Positions 40,382-52,571 of a stretch of 64,000 nt of DNA are shown here, piece after piece; the stretch's first letter is position 1; each line of letters begins with the position of its first letter. The notes under the pieces are model-generated. The model had not been told where the DNA came from and did no database searches. It was given only the letters and a program-made list of their open reading frames with translations. The stretch is taken from positions 1-64,000 of the forward strand of contig JAPTJF010000335.1 of NCBI GenBank assembly GCA_029339195.1, given 5' to 3'. This stretch comes from Micractinium sp. NFX-FRZ (Eukaryota; Chlorophyta; Trebouxiophyceae; Chlorellales; Chlorellaceae). The translations under genes and the position numbers were made by a program.

Positions 40382-42836
40382 GAGCTCGGTCTCGTGGGAA
40401 GCAGGGCCAACGGACGGGAAATAGAAATAGACGAGTTCTGGAGAACTGGCGCACCCTAGCCCAAAAATACTGGCTGTGCACGTGAGGCCAGATGTAGCTA
40501 GAAGGCCGATACCCTGTCACGGCCTCCGTGCGCTGGCAGAGAGTATGAAGCGGGGAATCGCAACACAGCGGGCACAGCAGCATGCGCCTTGCGCCAGCTC
40601 ACCGCCCGGCCGGCGGCGCCCGCCAGATTGTAGCCTCTAGCAGCGGCTGCAGCGCCATAGCCCCCAACAACCGGAGGCCTGGATCAGCACGCAGATCTCT
40701 CTCAATCCAGGCAGGCATGGCAGCACGCAGCCCCGATGCGCCTTGCGGTTTGGCAGCACGCCCAGCGCCCCTGCGGCCGCCCATGTTGTGCCACACATCC
40801 TGCCGCCGCCCCGCCCCCCGCCCTCCCTCCCTCTACGTCAGTTCCCTCCACGTCAGCTCCGCCGCATCGACGGGTGGGTTTATGGGGTGACAAAGGGGTA
40901 GGGCTGGGTCCGGGATGGCGTGGGAGACGCAGCGTCTCCAGCCAACCCACCAACGGTGGCCTCGGCGCTGGCCGGCGTGCGGCACGTCAAGCTCTCCCTG
41001 GGCGGGCAAGGGCTGGAGGCTGGGCTGACGATGGAGCAGATGCTGGAGATGACGGCCGCGGCAAGCATACACCTGGTCCTGCCATCAGCGGCAGTGTGGG
41101 GCGCCGTGGGCGCCAGCCCCCCCCCCCCCCGCCCGATCATGCGCCAGCTCCCAGCTTGAGTGGCTGTGGGCCAGCTGCTGCCTGGCTGGGCAGCTGCCAG
41201 CCCCGCTGCCCAACTTGCAGCACCCTTTCCATTGTCAAAGAGCAGGGCAGTAGCATGCCGCTGCCTCCACAGCCTCTGGAGGGTTGCCCTTGTTATGAGC
41301 TGCACACGTGCACATGTGTTCCGCTCCCTCTGTGTGCTTGCCGCATGCCTTCCTCTCTCTGCCTGCTGAACACCCCAGGCCCCCATTTTGAATTTCCCTA
41401 TCAGCTACACAGTGCGCTGCCTCTCAAGGATCCTCCCATCACTAGCTGCTCACCCCCTGCGATGCACTGCCCCCCAGGCAACCTGTAGTTGCATGCAGCC
41501 GCCTGCTCCTGGTGCCACGAGCTGCATTTGATGATTGCTTGCCTGTACCCTGTGAGAGCATCAAAGTTACAAGACATACATGTGCGCATAGCGCAGGCGG
41601 GGCCTTTGTTTAAGCATGTGCTCCTCTGCCACGTCATCGGTGATCGGGCAGGGGCTGGTGGCGTTACCGCTGGCGTGCGCCGGCAGCCGTTCGCCTTGTG
41701 CACCCAGTAGAGTGAGCTAGGGCACTGCCAGGGAGGGGAGAAGACAAAGAAGGCGAGTACGACATTGGGAAAGGCCTTGTAATGTTGAGGAACCCAGCAG
41801 AGGCGTGGGCCCCCGTTGCTGCCCACACTGTGGTCACGGGAGGGGTGCACGGGCGGTGTGGTGGTTGGGGCGGGGTTGTGGTGCGTATCCGGGAGGAAGC
41901 TGGGTGCCGGGGGAGTGTGAGTGTGAGTGTGCGGTCTTGTGGGCTTGCAGGCGGGCAGGGGGTGGGCAGCAGGGTACGAGAAAGGGAAGGGGGGAGGCAA
42001 GGCTGGGCAGTGACCCAGAAGAATAAGAGGGGAGGGGAGGCGAGGCTGGGCAAGCGGCCAGGGGCACGGGTTGGCTGGGGAAGCTGAGAGTGGGGCAGGC
42101 ATGAGAGGGCATCTGAGCAGCAAGTTGAGGCCCTCCTAGGCATCTGGCTGCCTTACCCCGCCTAGAAGGTCTGCCCCGCCGCCCGCCCACCAGGCCGCAT
42201 GCACCTGCACCAGCGTGTCGGCCATCGCCGGCAGCAGGCCTGCCGCCAGTGCGAGTCCCTGAACAAAACACTTGCTGTGACCGCTGGCCATGGCCCTCTC
42301 CAGACCATGCATGGAGGTATCATCTGTCCATCTTGTCCAACAGCCCACCTGGGCATTCAAAAAGGAATGTAGAGGGAGGGTGAGGTACTGTGGCAGGGGG
42401 GAAGTTGAGCGGGCACACCAAGGGGGCGACAGGTGGGCAGCACAAGTCAGAAGTGCCAGCAGCTCTCAGCTGGCAGGCCTTTCAGCAGCTTTTCCCTGTG
42501 CAGACACTCGGGGTGCTTTAATGCGCAGGGCCGGTGTGTGTGCCGGCATGCTATGCCAGGCCAGCGGTGGTGTGGCGCGGCTGCTGGGCTTTCTGACGGG
42601 GCGGCGGGTTGGCGGCGCATGCTGCTGGACGCTCGCCCATGCTTCTTCTGCCCGCTCGTGTGTGATTTCTCGCTTCCCAGAAAGGTCTGTAGGCACACAC
42701 AGGCGGTGAACGCTCGGCGCTTCGAGCAACACCTCGACACACACGCAGTCAGTTTTGGCTAGGCTGCGTCAGTTTCCCAGGACTCGTCTACTTCTATCTC
42801 CCCTCCATTGGCCCTGCCGTTCCCACGAGACCGGCC
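40382..42836. other. Gap between two full family copies
   Basis: It contains the truncated third copy (40930-41159) with its 3' flank to about 41440. From 41440 to 42836 I see no convincing gene, only one isolated minus-strand exon-like piece at 42205-42258 (LAAGLLPAMADTLVQ) with good splice sites and no partners. Confidence 0.4.
40930..41159 (+). pseudogene. Truncated third copy: last exon of the triplicated family
   Basis: The segment ALAGVRHVKLSLGGQGLEAG, then LVLPSAAVWGAVGAS, matches the final exon of 42837-44503 (ALAGVRHIKLFLGGHSLEAG, LVMPSGAAVGCVGAV). The acceptor position is replaced by unrelated sequence (CCAACCCACCAACG), and a long C tract interrupts the end. Upstream exons are absent, but the 3' flank continues to match to about 41440. 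It is a broken duplicate without a start. Confidence 0.75.
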
Positions 42837-44503
42837 ATGAGCCCGCTCCTGTCTATTGCCCCGCGCGCGGCTGCACCCCAGTGCGCGCTGCTGCCGGCCG
42901 GCCCCCGCCCCATGCTCGCATACCGGGCAGGGGTGCGCCGTGGGCAGCGAGTGCTGGCTCCAGCAGCCAAGCAGCAGAGTGCCAACGGCGGCGGCGCGCT
43001 GTCCCGCCCCAAGCGCACGAACATGGCCATCAAGCTGGTTGGAGGGCAAACCGCCTTACTCAAAGATGCCTCTCAGGGCTCTCTCACAAGGTGGCTGGAC
43101 AAGACAGGCGCTGTGGGCTTCACGATCCCCGGAGACCCCACCGTCTACGACCGCATCGAGCACGTTCCAGAGGGTGTGCAAGTGGAGCTGGTGATACCCC
43201 CACTGCTTGCGCCCAAGGACCAGGTGCGCCTTATATTCCCTGCACGGCTTGCATGGCACACACTTGGTATCCACTTGGCAAAATCCGTGCTGCCTTGTGT
43301 TGCAAACAGGACAGAGGGGGCATTATCATCATGGGATGGGGAGGAGTAGCGGGCAGCTGCTCTTGAGATACCCAATTGTGGTGGGCAGATGGGCAGGCAG
43401 CGGCAGGCGCACTTGTCCACATCCTTGATTTCCAATCCCAACTTCCTTGCCTCCTCCTTCTCTGCGCAGTGGCAAACGCAGCTGAACGACATTCAGGGTA
43501 CCCTGGTCAACGCCGGACGCGGCAGCGAGCTGGAGATGGCGGCGTTTGTGGAGAGCTTTGCCCGCACCGAGAATCCCGGTGCCACACTCACGCAGCTGGA
43601 CATGGACCCTTTCAAGGACAAGCATGGCCAGGTGCGGCGCGGAGGATTGGGAGGAAGTGGAAGCGGGCGCTGTGGGTCGGTAGGCTGGCACGAGGGGTCG
43701 GGCGGTGGTGTGCTGAACTGGAGGTCCCACAGTTGTGCAAAGGCGGGGACTTGAGGGCAAGAGGCCTCATGAACTGATGGGCAGTAATCTTGTTGTTGGG
43801 CAGAAGTCCTGGTATTCACTGGTCAGCTTTCCGCCTGAGCAGCTGCCCTGGGACATGCGGATGGCTCTGCCATGTGTGCCAGCCTCAGCTGCAGCGGCCA
43901 TGCTTTCAGCATGCGTGCGCCTCTGCCCAGTACTCACCGCCAGCAGCGAACATTATTGTTCCCCTTCCACCACCTGCTGGGCAGGACTTCATACAGGTGG
44001 ACGCCGGCTGGCTGGCCGGTGGCACGCTCTACCTGGGGGAGTACAAGGCCACCCTGTCCCTGGGTCACGTGCCCGACATTATGGACAAGGTGCCGAGAAT
44101 CAGGTGGGCAGGCTCATTCGGGCGGCAGGCCAGCAGGCAGGCAGACCAGCAGGCACACGCAGCCTGACCGCCAAGGTGGCTGCGTGTGTGCAAGGGCCGG
44201 GCTGGTGCCTGTTGTGGCCTCTGCACTCTTGCTGCTGCCATATGGGAACTGCTACCCACCCCCGTGCATGCCTCCCTGCGCAGGGAGGCGATCAAGAGCG
44301 GCACGTCCCCCGCGCTGGCCTCGGCGCTGGCCGGTGTGCGGCACATCAAGCTCTTCCTGGGCGGGCACAGCCTGGAGGCTGGGCTGAGGAAGGAGGACAT
44401 GCTTGCAGCAGCGGCAGGGGAGGGCATTGCCCTTGTCATGCCATCCGGGGCAGCGGTGGGCTGCGTGGGCGCCGTCGCCCCCACCCAGCTGCCCGTGACC
44501 TAG
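42837..44503 (+). CDS. Unknown plastid-type protein, triplicated family member 2
   Basis: Four exons join in phase: 42837-43223, 43470-43631, 43985-44103, 44284-44503 (295 residues). The N-terminus (CALLPAGPRPMLAYRAGVRR) aligns with the paralog at 40381 and looks like a transit peptide. Other matches are LTRWLDKTGAVGFTIPGDP, VPEGVQVELVIPPLL, ARTENPGATLTQLDMDPF, DFIQVDAGWLAGGTLYLGE and ALAGVRHIKLFLGGHSLEAG. Exon 2 is 27 bases longer than in the paralog. Between exons 2 and 3, both paralogs share a conserved block coding-like for QLPWD/QLPWH (43803-43871 here); it cannot be spliced in without breaking phase, so it stays intronic in my model. Function unknown. Confidence 0.7.
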
Positions 44504-44764
44504 CGCACCGCTTGATTGCCTTTGGGCAGCTGCTGTCTGGCTGGGCAGCTTCTATCCCGGCTGCCCAGTTGGCAGCACCCTTTCCACTGTGTATGGATAG
44601 GACAGTGACATACCGCTGCCCCCTTGCCCGTCTCTGTTGCCCTTTTTCAACTGACACCTACACACGTGTTCCGCTCTCAGTGTATGCTTGCCACATTCCT
44701 TCCTGTCTGCCTGCCGCATGCCCCCAGCCAAACACCGGGCCCCATTATGGATGTTTCCTAGCAG

Positions 44765-47700
44765 GCGCACAGGCCTTTGCTTCTCAACAACCCGCCCGAC
44801 CCTGAATGCACCTTCACCTCCCTCACCCTCTGGAACCTCGCGGCCTTGGCTCAAGCACAAACGGCAACCGATAGCCTTCCTATGCCCAGGTGGGGGCTGA
44901 GTGGGGGCTCTCGGCTGTCTGGCAGCTGCCGCCGCTGCTGCTGGCCCCGCTGCTGCTGTCCCCGCACACTTGCTGTTGCTGATCATGCTTGTGGCAGATG
45001 CTGTGCCCTGGCGGGGTTGCGGCTGCACGGCGCCTGTCATGTTTTGCTGGCCCCACTTGCCGCTGTTCACCAGCTGGGCGCTGTGCAGAGCAGCAGCAGC
45101 TCCTGGGCCCCTGCTGCCCAGCCCATCCACGTCTCAACGCCCTCTGGTTCTCCTCACTCGCGTCCCCTCTCCCCCCCCGCAGTGACGACGCCCTCTGGGC
45201 TCTGGACGGCCTGGCCTCTGGCAATGACGCCACCGCCCGTGAGTCTCTGGCCACCCTGGCAGAGATCTGCTCCTCCCCGCGCGGCCGCCTGGCGCTGCGC
45301 AGCGGGCAGCTGGCAGTGGACGTGCTGGCGGCGGCAGGTGCGACTGGATCGTTGAGAGTATATAATGCATGTGCAGTCATGGCCTTGCGCACTGCTCAAC
45401 GTGCCGGCAATAACATGCGCGTGCGCCCCTGCCCGCCTGCCTGCGGCATTGCGGCGCCTCCCGCCCGCCCAGTAGACATGCACATGGCTGCAGTGCGCCC
45501 CCCTTTCCGTGTGCTGCACATCTCAACCCTGACACCTGTCGTCAGCCCTGCGCCCCTCCCTGACCTGAACACGTACATCTCTATTTTCAGGGACCCTTTG
45601 CTTTTGGTGACGCTTGCTGCCCTGCCTTTCCTCTGCATTCCCTGCTCCACCCGCCCCGCCCCGCAGGATCCTTGACGCTGGCTTCTGACCCGGTGCAGGC
45701 GCTGGGTGCGGCCACTATGCCGCTCTGCTTCTGCCAGGCTGATGCTGACGCCGCCTTGCTGGGGCAACAGGAGGTGGCGGCAGCTGCGCCGCAACCGCTG
45801 CAGGTGTGCGCGGGGGTGGCGGGCGCAGCAGCAGGGAAGAAACCCTGCCTGGGCCTCGCCTGCTTCCGCTGGATGTGCCAAACTGGAGGCCGGGGGCCAG
45901 CATTTGCCTTCCCCTGCAGCCCTGCAGTCCTGGGTCCCCTCACCCCGCCCTTCTACTCCTCTACATACCGACTCCCCCTGCCTGCCCTGCAGCTTTCCAG
46001 CTCGCTGGAAGCAAGCCGGGCCGCCACGCCTGCTGCTGGTAGCGGGGCGGCCGCCAGGCTGGCGGCGGTGCTCAAGGAGAGGCCTTACTCACTGCAGCTG
46101 CCTCCGAGGAGCGCGGCAGCCCGCTGGCGGTGGCGCTGGATGCTCTGGCAGGTAGGGCTGGGTGGGGCGGCTGGGTTGGTGGGTGGGGCCAGCCAGGCTG
46201 GGGTGGGGCGGGTTCCCAGTCATCCGAACTGAGTCTCACATCCAAGATGCGCGCCTCTTGCTGGCATGGCCTCCTGGCTGGCTGCCTCCCCACCCGTCCA
46301 ACCACCCCTGCCTGCCTGCAACTCGCTGCCTTTGACCGTCTGCCTGCACGCCTGCATGCGCATGGACCCCCTGCAGACGTGCTGGATCCCTCCAGACCTC
46401 GCTGCACGCCGACCCTCTGACAGCGGCGCTGCGAGAAGCGGGGGGTGCTGCAGGCAGCCGTGCAGGTGCAGTGAGGGAGACACTGCTCTGTGCCACCCGT
46501 GCCCCTGCTGCCTCCCCTGCCCCCTGCATGCGCCGCTCCCTGAACTCTGCTCACCTCTGCTAGCAGCCAGCTGACCAGGTTGTTTGATGTCATCACTCGG
46601 CCCTCATCCCCGCCCATGGGGTGCAGGTGGCGGCGGAGCACGCGGGTGGGGGTGGGCGCGGGAGCGCTCACCCACACCTCCCCGACCATCCAGACTGTGC
46701 GCTCGCTGTGGAGGCTGCACAAGTGAGCGCGATGCCGCTTGTTCTGCTGATGGAGGCTGCAGCTGTACTGCTGATGCATGTGCTGCATTCAGAGTGAAGC
46801 CCCACTACCATGGCGTAATGGAAGGGCAGAGCAGGAATGGCCCCGCGCGTGCCGGGCGTTCAGCGCCCACCACTGCACGCCGGCTGCCTGCCCTCCAGCC
46901 CCACCTTGCCGTGCCATCATCCCGAGGGCCACCTCCCTCATAGTGTGCGCCACCCTTTGCCCTGCCCCCCAACCCCCGCAGGGCGCTGCACCTTCTGGCG
47001 AGCGCCTGCTTTGCCTGCCCCGAGAATGAGGCAAGCCTGCTGGAGGCCACACTCAGCACAGGCATCCCGCCCATGGTCGCCACCTCGGGTATGTGCACGC
47101 TTCAAGGGCGCATAGCTGCTGCTGCTGCCCTGCCGGCACTGCACAGCAGGCAGCTCTCCGGCTGGCTCTCTTTGTGTGGGGCTGCTGCATGGCTTGCACT
47201 ATAAGAGCGCGTTGCTCTTGGCTGGGCTCTCTTTGGGTGGCGGTGCTGCCCTGCTGGTGCCCAACATTGGACGACTTTTGTGTGGTTTGCGGAGGAGGAA
47301 GAGATACAGGCATCAGGCATCCAGCTATGAGCACGATGCATGCGCCCACCCTCTGCCTACCTGCCTGTGCACTCCTGCCCTTGCAGGCTTTGTGGGCTGG
47401 CTGGTGCAGCAGCTGGCGCTGCTCTCATCCCGGGCATAAAAAAAGGTGGGCGGGTGGGCCCATGGGTGGGTGGAAGGCGGATGGCATGACAGGGTGGGCT
47501 GCCTTCGAGGGTGGCTGTGCGCGTGCGCTGGCTGGTTTTGTTGGGGTTGTGGATCTCTGCTCGGCCTCCTGGCAAGGCCTTGGCAGCCAGTTCATTGCCA
47601 GGCTTGAACCCTGGTGGGTGCTCTGCCTACTGCTGCTGCTCCTGGGCCCTTCATAGCACCTTCTGTCGCCACCAGTCGCCCCCCACGCGCCTGGCATCCA

Positions 47701-48955
47701 TGTTTTGTTGCCGTCCCCTCCCCCACTCACACACGCAGGATTGCCTGCGTGCCCTGCTGGCCGTCCTGCTGAACGCCACCCAGAACAACCCGGCGGGCTG
47801 CGCCGCAGTGGCGGCGGCGGGGGTGCTGCAGCCGGCGGCGGCGGTGCTGGCGCAGCTGGTGCGGGGCGGGCCCAAGATCAAGGGTGAGCGCTGGGGGCTG
47901 GGGTGCAGGGCTATCTTGCTAACAGTGCTAATTCTGGGGAGGCTATGGCTGAGGTCTATCATGTGGGCAGCTTCTGCGCGGTAGAACACGTGGGCACCTG
48001 CCGCGTGCTGCCACAGTTCTGCCAGGGTAATGCGCTGGGTGCATTCACGTGATTGCCAAGCTGGCTGTCATGCGGGCATGTAAACAGCAGCGCCCGCGCT
48101 CCCTACCATGCAGGCGTTGCAGCGGGGGAGGGGGAGCTGACTGCGTGGCACGACGTGCTCAGGTGGGCGGTGCCGGTGGGAGAGGGCGCATGCATGCTGC
48201 CACTGCTCCTGGCTCCTGGCAAGGCTTGGGCGTGCCTTCGCTTTCTATCCGCTGCTGCCAACCACCATCCCTGACCATGCTTGCATTACCGTCCCATCTT
48301 GTTCCTTTGCAGCACCTGCATCGCCCTCTTCATCAATCTGGTGGAGCAGGAGCCCGCCTGGCGCCAGCAGCGGCGCCAGCTGGAGCTGCCTGACCCCGCG
48401 CCCGCCCCAGCTGCCGCTGTGGCCGCGCGCGTGCAGCTGGCGTCGCTGCTGTGCGCGCTGCTGGCGGTGGTGGCGCCCGCGGGTGGCAGGCCGGGGACAC
48501 GCCTCGAGGTGGTGCGGGACAGGGGTGGGAGTTGGGCCGGGAGTGTGGGGCTTGAATTTGAAACCCGCGGGACGCTGTCTGCAGCAGCACCAGCAGCAGC
48601 AGTCGTTTGCCAGTGACTGCTCAACCTGCTTGCTCATCTGGCCCTCCGGCACCCTGTGCGTGCATCCTGGCCCTCGCCAGCAGACCTGGCGCGGCGAGAT
48701 CACGGCAGACTGCCTGGCGATGAAGGAAGACAGGGACCGCATCGGCCTCTGCCTGCTGCGCCTGCTGCGCCAGCTGCTGCGTGACGGCTTGCCCTGCTGT
48801 CCACCTGCGTGCCTCCCCCTGCGCCCCAACGGTGCATGGCCCGCACCTCCCATCTCAACCTCGACTTCCTCCCATGTATGATCTTATCACAGAGCGTGGA
48901 ATCTTACATAGAGCGGCGCTGGTTTAGAAAGCTGCCGGAAGAAGCGAAGCGGTGA
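44765..48955 (+). CDS. WAPL: WAPL-type cohesin release factor
   Basis: Homolog of Wings apart-like, which opens the cohesin ring to release it from chromatin. Exons that join in phase are 44765-44889 and 45183-45337 (DDALWALDGLASGNDATARE, close to the ALDGL signature of WAPL), 45667-45803, and later 47739-47883 (LRALLAVLLNATQNNPAGC), 48114-48162 and 48313-48508 (CIALFINLVEQEPAWRQ). Other likely pieces are about 45992-46151, 46377-46468, 46628-46723 (TVRSLWRLHK) spliced to 46981-47088 (ALHLLASACFACPENEASLL), 47387-47408, 48682-48781 and a terminal exon 48896-48955 (SVESYIERRWFRKLPEEAKR). The helical-repeat architecture fits the WAPL domain. Not resolved: the ATG (an in-frame TAG lies just before 44765, so an earlier exon is needed), the joins between 45803 and 46723, and the last joins. 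A G6 run at 46438-46445 puts LREAG and VLQAAVQ in different frames. Confidence 0.7.
47150..47260 (+). repeat. Repeated exon-like units in a WAPL intron
   Basis: CTGGCTCTCTTTGTGTGG (about 47160) and CTGGGCTCTCTTTGGGTGG (about 47221) are direct repeats about 60 bases apart. Both resemble the exon start GGCTTTGTGGGCTGGCTGG at 47387, and a further echo (TGGCTGGTTTTGTTGGGG) is at 47529. Confidence 0.5.
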
Positions 48956-49442
48956 GGGCGGGGGGCGGGCACCAAAGGGTGGCTCGTTCCAACTGCTTCA
49001 TCAACTCGGTTCCCTCCGCACCGTGCGGATTTGCACGTGGCACGTTGATTGTGAGATCACCATGCAAAGCTGCAGCTACCCCATGCCCTACCTGTACCTC
49101 TGCTGCGGCAACAGAGCCGAGGCAGGGGGGTGAGATGGCGCTCCCAGCGGTGGATTCAGTACAGTTGCAGTAAAATTAGACTTACAGATTGCCTTGTGTC
49201 TGCTCAGTCCAAATCGATCGGTGAGAAGTAGGCGTAGATTTGGTGTCTTTGTGGTTCTCAGCCGTTGTTACTCCAGTCTTGAACACAGCCATGCTGGGGC
49301 GGGTTGGCGGGACGGGCAGCGGGAGCAGTACACCGCTTGCCTGCCAGAGCGGCAAGCGCCTCGTTTCATGGCACTCTCGGGCTCAGCCCACATTCCCAGG
49401 TTGCATAATCCGCAATCCCGCCTGTGTGCCCCACACCGCGCC

Positions 49443-50352
49443 ATGCAGCCCTGCGGCAGCTCTGCAGTCGCCCAGGCGCCTGCTATCACGATCGCAGCGC
49501 TTCCAGACGCGGTACTGGTTGCCGTGATGGAGCGCTTGGAGCTGCTCCAACGGTGCGCCGGGCGCTGTGGCGGGAGGCTGTGGGGGGGAGGCGGGCGGGG
49601 CCCGGGAGCCCAGCCCAGCAGCAGGGTTTGCGGCAAGAGTAGGGCGGGAGGTGCGCCAGGGCCACAGCCCCCGACTCCCCACCTCTGCCCCTGCCCTGTG
49701 CACCCGTATGCAGTCATTGGAACGCTGCGCGGGTCTGCCGGCGCTGGCGGCGGCTCGTAAACAGCCCGCCGCTGCTGCGCCTCCTCACCTTCAGCACCCC
49801 CGTTGAACGCGCGCACTTGCTGCCTGCGCTCCGCTCCCTGGCGGAGTGGCTGGCAGTGCGCGCGGCGCCGCACGTGCAGCAGCTGAGCATCAATGTCTTT
49901 GATCCGGAGGATGAGGGTTTGAGCGAGGCAGAGGAGGAGGAAGCCGCCGTGATTCTGCCAGCGATGCTGGCGGCCTGCGGCTCCGGCCGCCACCTGCGGC
50001 AGCTGTATGCCGAGATTCGTATCTGCCCGTTGTACGCCGGCAGCTGCATGGCGGCGCTTGCCAGCAGCCTGCGCATCCTGACACTCAGCAGCTACCACCG
50101 AATCACACTGGGCGACCTGCGAGCCCTCACGTTGCTGCGTGAGCTGCACGTGGATGGCAGCGTCACCCCCCAGCCCCCCGCCCACCTGCCCGCCTCGCTC
50201 ACCAAGCTGCATCTGAAGAACAGCGACTCGGCGGCGCCACAGGTGACACGTGGCCGCTGCTCTGCACTTTGCACTCTGCATGGTGGGTTGCAGGTGCCAG
50301 GCCAGCGGGGCCTCTGCTCAGGCTCCTGCCTGCCTGCCTGCCGGCCGGCCAG

Positions 50353-50384
<32 letters not shown>

Positions 50385-51335
50385 CACGCCTGCCTGCCTG
50401 CACGCCTGCCTGCCGGCCGGCCCCCTGTGAGCGTTGGCGATGACGCGCATATCGGCCTGGCCATTGCAGCTGCACCTGTCTGTCACCTCTGCATTCGAGC
50501 TTGCTGACCTGGCATGCTGCGCCGCTGTGACGTGGCACCCTTGCCCCGGCACATATACAGACACCCTGGACCCATCCTGAGGTTTAAACCACTCGGCGTC
50601 TCGCCGCCTGCCTGCCCCTGCCCGCAGCTGGGAGCTCTCACTAACCTGTCGGATTTGTCGTGCTCGAGCGTCGCTTGGGAGCGCGACGCCTTTGACCCGC
50701 TGGCACGGCTCAACAGCCTGCGGCGCCTCAGCCTGAGCTACTGCCCCCACCTGCCCGCCTTCCTCTCCCGGCTCACATCCCTGGAGGCACTCACCGTCCA
50801 AGTGGAGGGCCACGAGTTTGCTCTCAACGGCTCTGCCGGCATACTGCAGGCGGCGCTGCCCCACCTGACATCGCTCTCCTACTTGTGCCTCGTGCGGGTG
50901 CCCAACCACATGCACCCGCCAGCAGAGATTGCCGGGCTGGCCCAGCTGCGGCGGTTTGCTTGGCTGGGAGCGCCCAGCCTGGGTGCCGCGCTGCCCACCG
51001 GCCCCTGGCTCTCCACCCTGCAGCGCCTGGCTGCTCCAGCGGCTGTGCTGGCCAGCAGCCTGCAGCAGTTGGATGCAGCACAGCAGCTGGAGCAGGTGGG
51101 CATTTTCCATTATGCCGGCCACTTGCCCCTCGACTGCCAGTCGACCGCAGCAGATGTGCGCGCTTTGCTGAGCTGGGCGCAGCTCCACCCCAGCCTGCAC
51201 CGCCTGGTGCTGGATGAGCTGCCCAAGGCGGCAGGCTCCAATGCTTTCCACCTGCAGCGCTGCCGGCCGGCGCTGCACATCCAGCTCACCGACAGTGACG
51301 TGGCCAGTGCTGTCCTAGACCTGGCCACACCCTAG
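49443..51335 (+). CDS. F-box protein with leucine-rich repeats
   Basis: Probable substrate-recognition subunit of an SCF ubiquitin ligase. Three exons join in phase: 49443-49552, 49714-50242, 50628-51335 (448 residues). An F-box lies at about residues 14-60 and crosses the first intron: ALPDAVLVAVMERLELLQ then HWNAARVCRRWRRLVNSPPL. The rest has irregular LRRs, such as LRILTLSSYHRITLGDLRAL, LRRLSLSYCPHLPAFLSRL and LTSLSYLCLVRVPNH. An acidic insert (DPEDEGLSEAEEEEAA) sits near residue 100. Intron 2 contains a long TGCC tandem repeat. TGTAA at 51495-51499 is a fitting poly(A) signal. The substrate cannot be predicted. Confidence 0.85.
50324..50425. repeat. TGCC tandem repeat in F-box gene intron 2
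   Basis: About 100 bases consist mainly of TGCC units with interspersed CGGC and ACGC variants, all inside the intron. Confidence 0.85.
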
Positions 51336-51494
51336 CTGCCTCTCCCGCCTGGCCCTTGTCAGTTGCTTCTGCCAGCACGCGCTTGCCCAGGCCCTTGTCC
51401 CAGCAACTGCTCGACACATGCATGCATGCAGTTGCCCGCCCGCGCAACCATCCATTGACCCGATTGTACGCATGTTTACTTACACATGCCGCCT

Positions 51495-51499
51495 TGTAA
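51495..51499 (+). terminator. TGTAA poly(A) signal of the F-box gene
   Basis: A TGTAA pentamer 160 bases after the stop at 51335. Confidence 0.6.
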
Positions 51500-51884
51500 C
51501 ACTCTCTCTCTCTCTCTAACACACACCGGCATCTGTCAAATCAGGTGGCAGGGGCACCTCTGCTTGTGGGACAGCGGCTCTGCCCGCGTGCGCTGCCTGC
51601 TTGCTTGTGCCTGCCTGTTCAACGCCACCTATGCAATAGCAAAGGCAGCACAATGGTCTGCATCGCCTCCGATTGTGAGCGAAAATTGATCAAGGAGGCG
51701 GGTGAACAGCCACACCGTATATAACATATATGTGGCGGCTGCAGCACAGGAGTGCAGCTGCTGCATCGGCCCGCAGGGCAGGGTGAGGTACATGCGCATG
51801 TGCGCCCAACTGCCGCTGTTGCATGACGCCTGCGCTACTTGCACGTGATCCTGAGTTGCACACGTGGTGAACCTTCCGGACCTC

Positions 51885-52097
51885 ATGGCGCGGATCAGCA
51901 TGTGCGGCCGCTGGCTGGAGTGGCTGGCGGAGCGGCGGCCCGAGCGTGCCGCCTGCCTGACGCTACTGCATGCCTCCCCCTCGTCCACTGAGTTGGTCCG
52001 CAAGGTCATACCGACCAGCTCTCAGGTTGCAGTGGCAGTCCTGGCCGGGGCGGGGGCAGTGGAGGAGCTGCCCTGGGAGCAGGTGTGCCCCGGCTGA
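51885..52097 (+). CDS. Possible small ORF, hypothetical
   Basis: An ATG at 51885 opens 70 codons (ARISMCGRWLEWLAERRPER, SSTELVRKVIPTSSQVAVAV, AVEELPWEQVCPG). It is protein-like in composition and could be a small gene or the last exon of one. No homology is recognised and there is no partner exon. Confidence 0.3.
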   Translation: MARISMCGRWLEWLAERRPERAACLTLLHASPSSTELVRKVIPTSSQVAVAVLAGAGAVEELPWEQVCPG

Positions 52098-52571
52098 GCT
52101 GCAACAAGCAGGCGGTGGTTGGTTTACAAATGCAACCTGGTCTGGATTAGCGGCTGCCAGTGTATTGCGCAGTTCTTCGTTCTTTGGCCCTCTAGAAGCT
52201 GTTGTTGACATCACTTACCCTCTGTGCACCCCTCCGCCCCACTGCTGCTCACATTGTGACTGCTAACACTGCCTCTCCGCGTCTTTTCTGCATGTATATG
52301 AGTCTGCATTTTTATGGTGATTCAACAATGCAAAATCACTATTTGCAACTGAACTGGACAGAACTCACCCGCGTCCTTCGCAGTGGCTGCTCCTGCCAAG
52401 AGTCCTGGGCTGCCGTGCCGCTGCCGCCGTCGCTGTGCCATGCTGGGCAAGGCGAGTGTCATGGCTGGCGTATGCGTCCGCAGTTGCTCAAGACTGCGCT
52501 CCGAGACGAGTAGCTGATCGCAGGCTCACGAGCGCCGCACTAGGGAGAAACACCTTCCCTCCCCTCGAGCG

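Larger units (their letters stand above)
51336..52571. other. Gap between F-box gene and tandem pair
   Basis: It contains the F-box poly(A) signal, a CT dinucleotide run at about 51502-51518 and one short open frame (51885-52097). Nothing else is recognised. Confidence 0.4.

Noticed and set aside
42205..42258. Minus-strand exon-like piece with good splice sites (LAAGLLPAMADTLVQ)
   Set aside because: A single 54-base candidate without partner exons, start or stop is not enough for a gene call.
50324..50425. CRISPR-like regular repeats
   Set aside because: The repeat unit is a bare tetranucleotide without spacers, i.e. a microsatellite. No cas-like gene is present, and this is a nuclear algal locus.
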